From Mycobacterium sp. SVM_VP21 (lineage in GTDB: Bacteria; Actinomycetota; Actinomycetes; Mycobacteriales; Mycobacteriaceae): a DNA stretch of 64,000 nt. Each line of letters starts with the position of its first letter. The stretch's first letter is position 1. Positions 62,840 to 64,000 of the stretch are shown here, piece by piece. Both the position numbers and the translations under genes were made by a program. The notes below the pieces were generated by a model that saw nothing but the letters and a program-made list of their open reading frames with translations, was not told where the DNA came from and searched no databases. The DNA is taken from positions 1,178,001-1,242,000 of the forward strand of contig CP101406.1 in the NCBI GenBank assembly GCA_024758765.1, given 5' to 3'.

Positions 62840-62931
62840 CGCAGACCGTCCGCATCGTGGGCGGTGGTTGTGCCGGATGTGAGTAGTGGGTGCCGGGGTG
62901 GGTCCGAAGACAAGTAGTGCGCTACACGCCG
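62840..62931 (+). repeat. 91-bp promoter block, copy upstream of PGRS-4
   Basis: Near-identical copy of 50839-50929, including the shared motif. No LAL or small HTH gene lies beside this copy within the window; upstream are the two PGRS fragments. Confidence 0.85.
62914..62925. promoter_or_regulatory. Shared PGRS promoter motif (PGRS-4)
   Basis: GTAGTGCGCTAC within CGAAGACAAGTAGTGCGCTA (62905-62924), 85 bp before the PGRS-4 ATG. One base differs from the two other copies in the flank. Confidence 0.6.
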
Positions 62932-63010
62932 CGGGCCTGTGAACCGGCCAAGACTTACTGATGCCGCGTTGATGTGGGGGTTGACGTCGGGCGTATCGGA
63001 GGAGGTCGTC

Positions 63011-64000
63011 ATGTCGGGACAGCGCGGGAGTCGGCGACGTCACCGACCAAGCGGGCTTGGCCGGGCCCGGGTGCTGGGTGTCGGGACGTCGGTGGGCGCG
63101 TTTTTGACGTTCGGGCTGGCCCCGTGGGGCAGCACGCCGCCGGCGCGCGCCGACTTCGGGTTCGACGACCTGCTCGATTTGCTCGACCCCAGTTGGGCCG
63201 CCGGTGCCGTGGACCCCACCGTGCCCGACGCCGCCGCGGATTCGGGATCGTTTGATCTGAGCGCGCTCTACGACCAGTTCGTCTACCAGCCGATCCACAC
63301 CGCCGAGCAGGACTGGATCACCAGCTCGTTCGGCGAACAAGTCGACACCTTCCTCAACACCGCCTGGCATGAGGTGGGCGGCACCGGCATCCTGATCGGC
63401 GACGGCGATCCGGGCACGCAGGCCGACCCCACCGGCGGTGCCGGCGGGTTGTGGTTCGGCGACGGCGGAGCGGGCTGGGACTCCACGCAGTCCGGGGTCG
63501 CCGGCGGTGACGGCGGGATCGCCTACTTCGGCAACGGCGGCGACGGTGGGACCGGCGACGACGGCGGCAACGGCGGGGCCGGCGGCGATACCGCATTCGG
63601 TGTCGCCGGGGACGGCGGCGCCGGCGGCGCCGGTCCCACCGGCGTTGACGGCGGTGACGGCGGGGCCGGCGGTGACGCGACCGGTTTCTTCTTCGGTGAC
63701 GGCGGCGACGGCGGCAACGGCGGCACCGGCGCTGATGGTGGCGCGGGCGGGGCTGGCGGTAATGCCGGGGCGCTGGGTAACGGCGGGGCCGGCGGATCCG
63801 GCGGGTCGGGAGCGGCTGGTGTCAGCGGTGAAACCGCAAATGATGGCAACGGCATCGATGGCAACATCGGCGGTGCCGGTGGAGCCGGCGGCAACGGTGG
63901 ACTAGGTGGCTCGATCTCGGGCAACGGCGGGGCCGGCGGCCAAGGCGGCAGCGGCGGCCAAGGCGGGGCCGGCGGCACCGGCGCAGACGGCGGAGCCGGG
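63011..64000 (+). CDS. Secreted PGRS-repeat protein without PE domain (PGRS-4), cut by window edge
   Basis: 330 codons in the window, open to the end. Signal peptide 1-47 ('RARVLGVGTSVGAFLTFG', AxA site 'ARA|DF'), helical domain 48-125 with 'DQFVYQPIHTAEQDWITSSF', linker 'GTGILIGDGDPGTQ' and 'GGLWFGDGGAGWD', then Gly-Gly-X repeats. ATG 63011 has the strong ribosome site GGAGGAGG 6-7 bp upstream. Same domain order as PGRS-1 to -3, so a fourth family member in the window. Confidence 0.88.
   Translation, partial: MSGQRGSRRRHRPSGLGRARVLGVGTSVGAFLTFGLAPWGSTPPARADFGFDDLLDLLDPSWAAGAVDPTVPDAAADSGSFDLSALYDQFVYQPIHTAEQDWITSSFGEQVDTFLNTAWHEVGGTGILIGDGDPGTQADPTGGAGGLWFGDGGAGWDSTQSGVAGGDGGIAYFGNGGDGGTGDDGGNGGAGGDTAFGVAGDGGAGGAGPTGVDGGDGGAGGDATGFFFGDGGDGGNGGTGADGGAGGAGGNAGALGNGGAGGSGGSGAAGVSGETANDGNGIDGNIGGAGGAGGNGGLGGSISGNGGAGGQGGSGGQGGAGGTGADGGAG

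Overview
This is a high-GC mycobacterial chromosome segment. Positions about 1-33,754 follow, in inverted orientation, the gene order I know from the Mycobacterium tuberculosis Rv0482-Rv0457c region: murB, DUF2505, nitrilase, DUF2993, deoC, DUF2599, DUF2516, hbhA, XRE regulator, DUF445, TetR, fadB2, icl, thioesterase, ramB, CMD-family, lpdC, Rv0461/Rv0460-like, DUF779, aldehyde dehydrogenase, prolyl oligopeptidase. Abundant PGRS proteins and this backbone place the organism in Mycobacterium sensu lato. PGRS proteins carrying Sec signal peptides rather than PE domains fit a non-tuberculosis lineage (M. terrae group/Mycolicibacter is my guess, not shown).

Accessory inserts interrupt the backbone. 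(1) 3.4-5.1 kb: a calpain-type cysteine peptidase with a probable N-terminal frameshift, overlapping a membrane-anchored partner. (2) 10.1-10.6 kb: a small secreted protein where M. tuberculosis has umaA/pcaA. (3) 16.1-25.9 kb: a fused phytol-kinase-like/DUF92 membrane protein, a small secreted protein, an EmbR-like SARP-FHA regulator, and a minus-strand operon of an exported protein with a 12-G tract, a PGRS protein, a degenerate fatty acyl-AMP ligase and a MarR regulator. (4) 28.0-28.7 kb: a vapBC module whose operator abuts a probably leaderless start.

After 33.8 kb the M. tuberculosis synteny ends. First comes ordinary metabolism (two-gene aldehyde dehydrogenase/membrane protein unit, DinB-like and VOC proteins, D-aminoacylase-type amidohydrolase, methyltransferase, aldo/keto reductase). 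From 40.9 kb to the end there is a repeated module: a large ATP-binding LuxR-type (LAL) regulator and a small HTH-like protein on the minus strand, divergent from a PGRS gene on the plus strand. The module is present twice in full (40.9-47.6 and 47.8-62.3 kb). A third PGRS gene at 63.0 kb has a copied promoter, and fragments of further copies remain at 47.7 and 62.3-62.8 kb. A short palindromic motif recurs upstream of these three PGRS genes.

The central finding is this family of secreted PGRS proteins: Sec signal peptide with AxA cleavage site, a roughly 100-residue helical domain, a 'LIGNG'-type linker, then Gly-Gly-X repeats. Two are tied to dedicated regulators, and one is 3642 residues long. 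They look like PE_PGRS passengers moved from ESX-5-type to Sec-type export.
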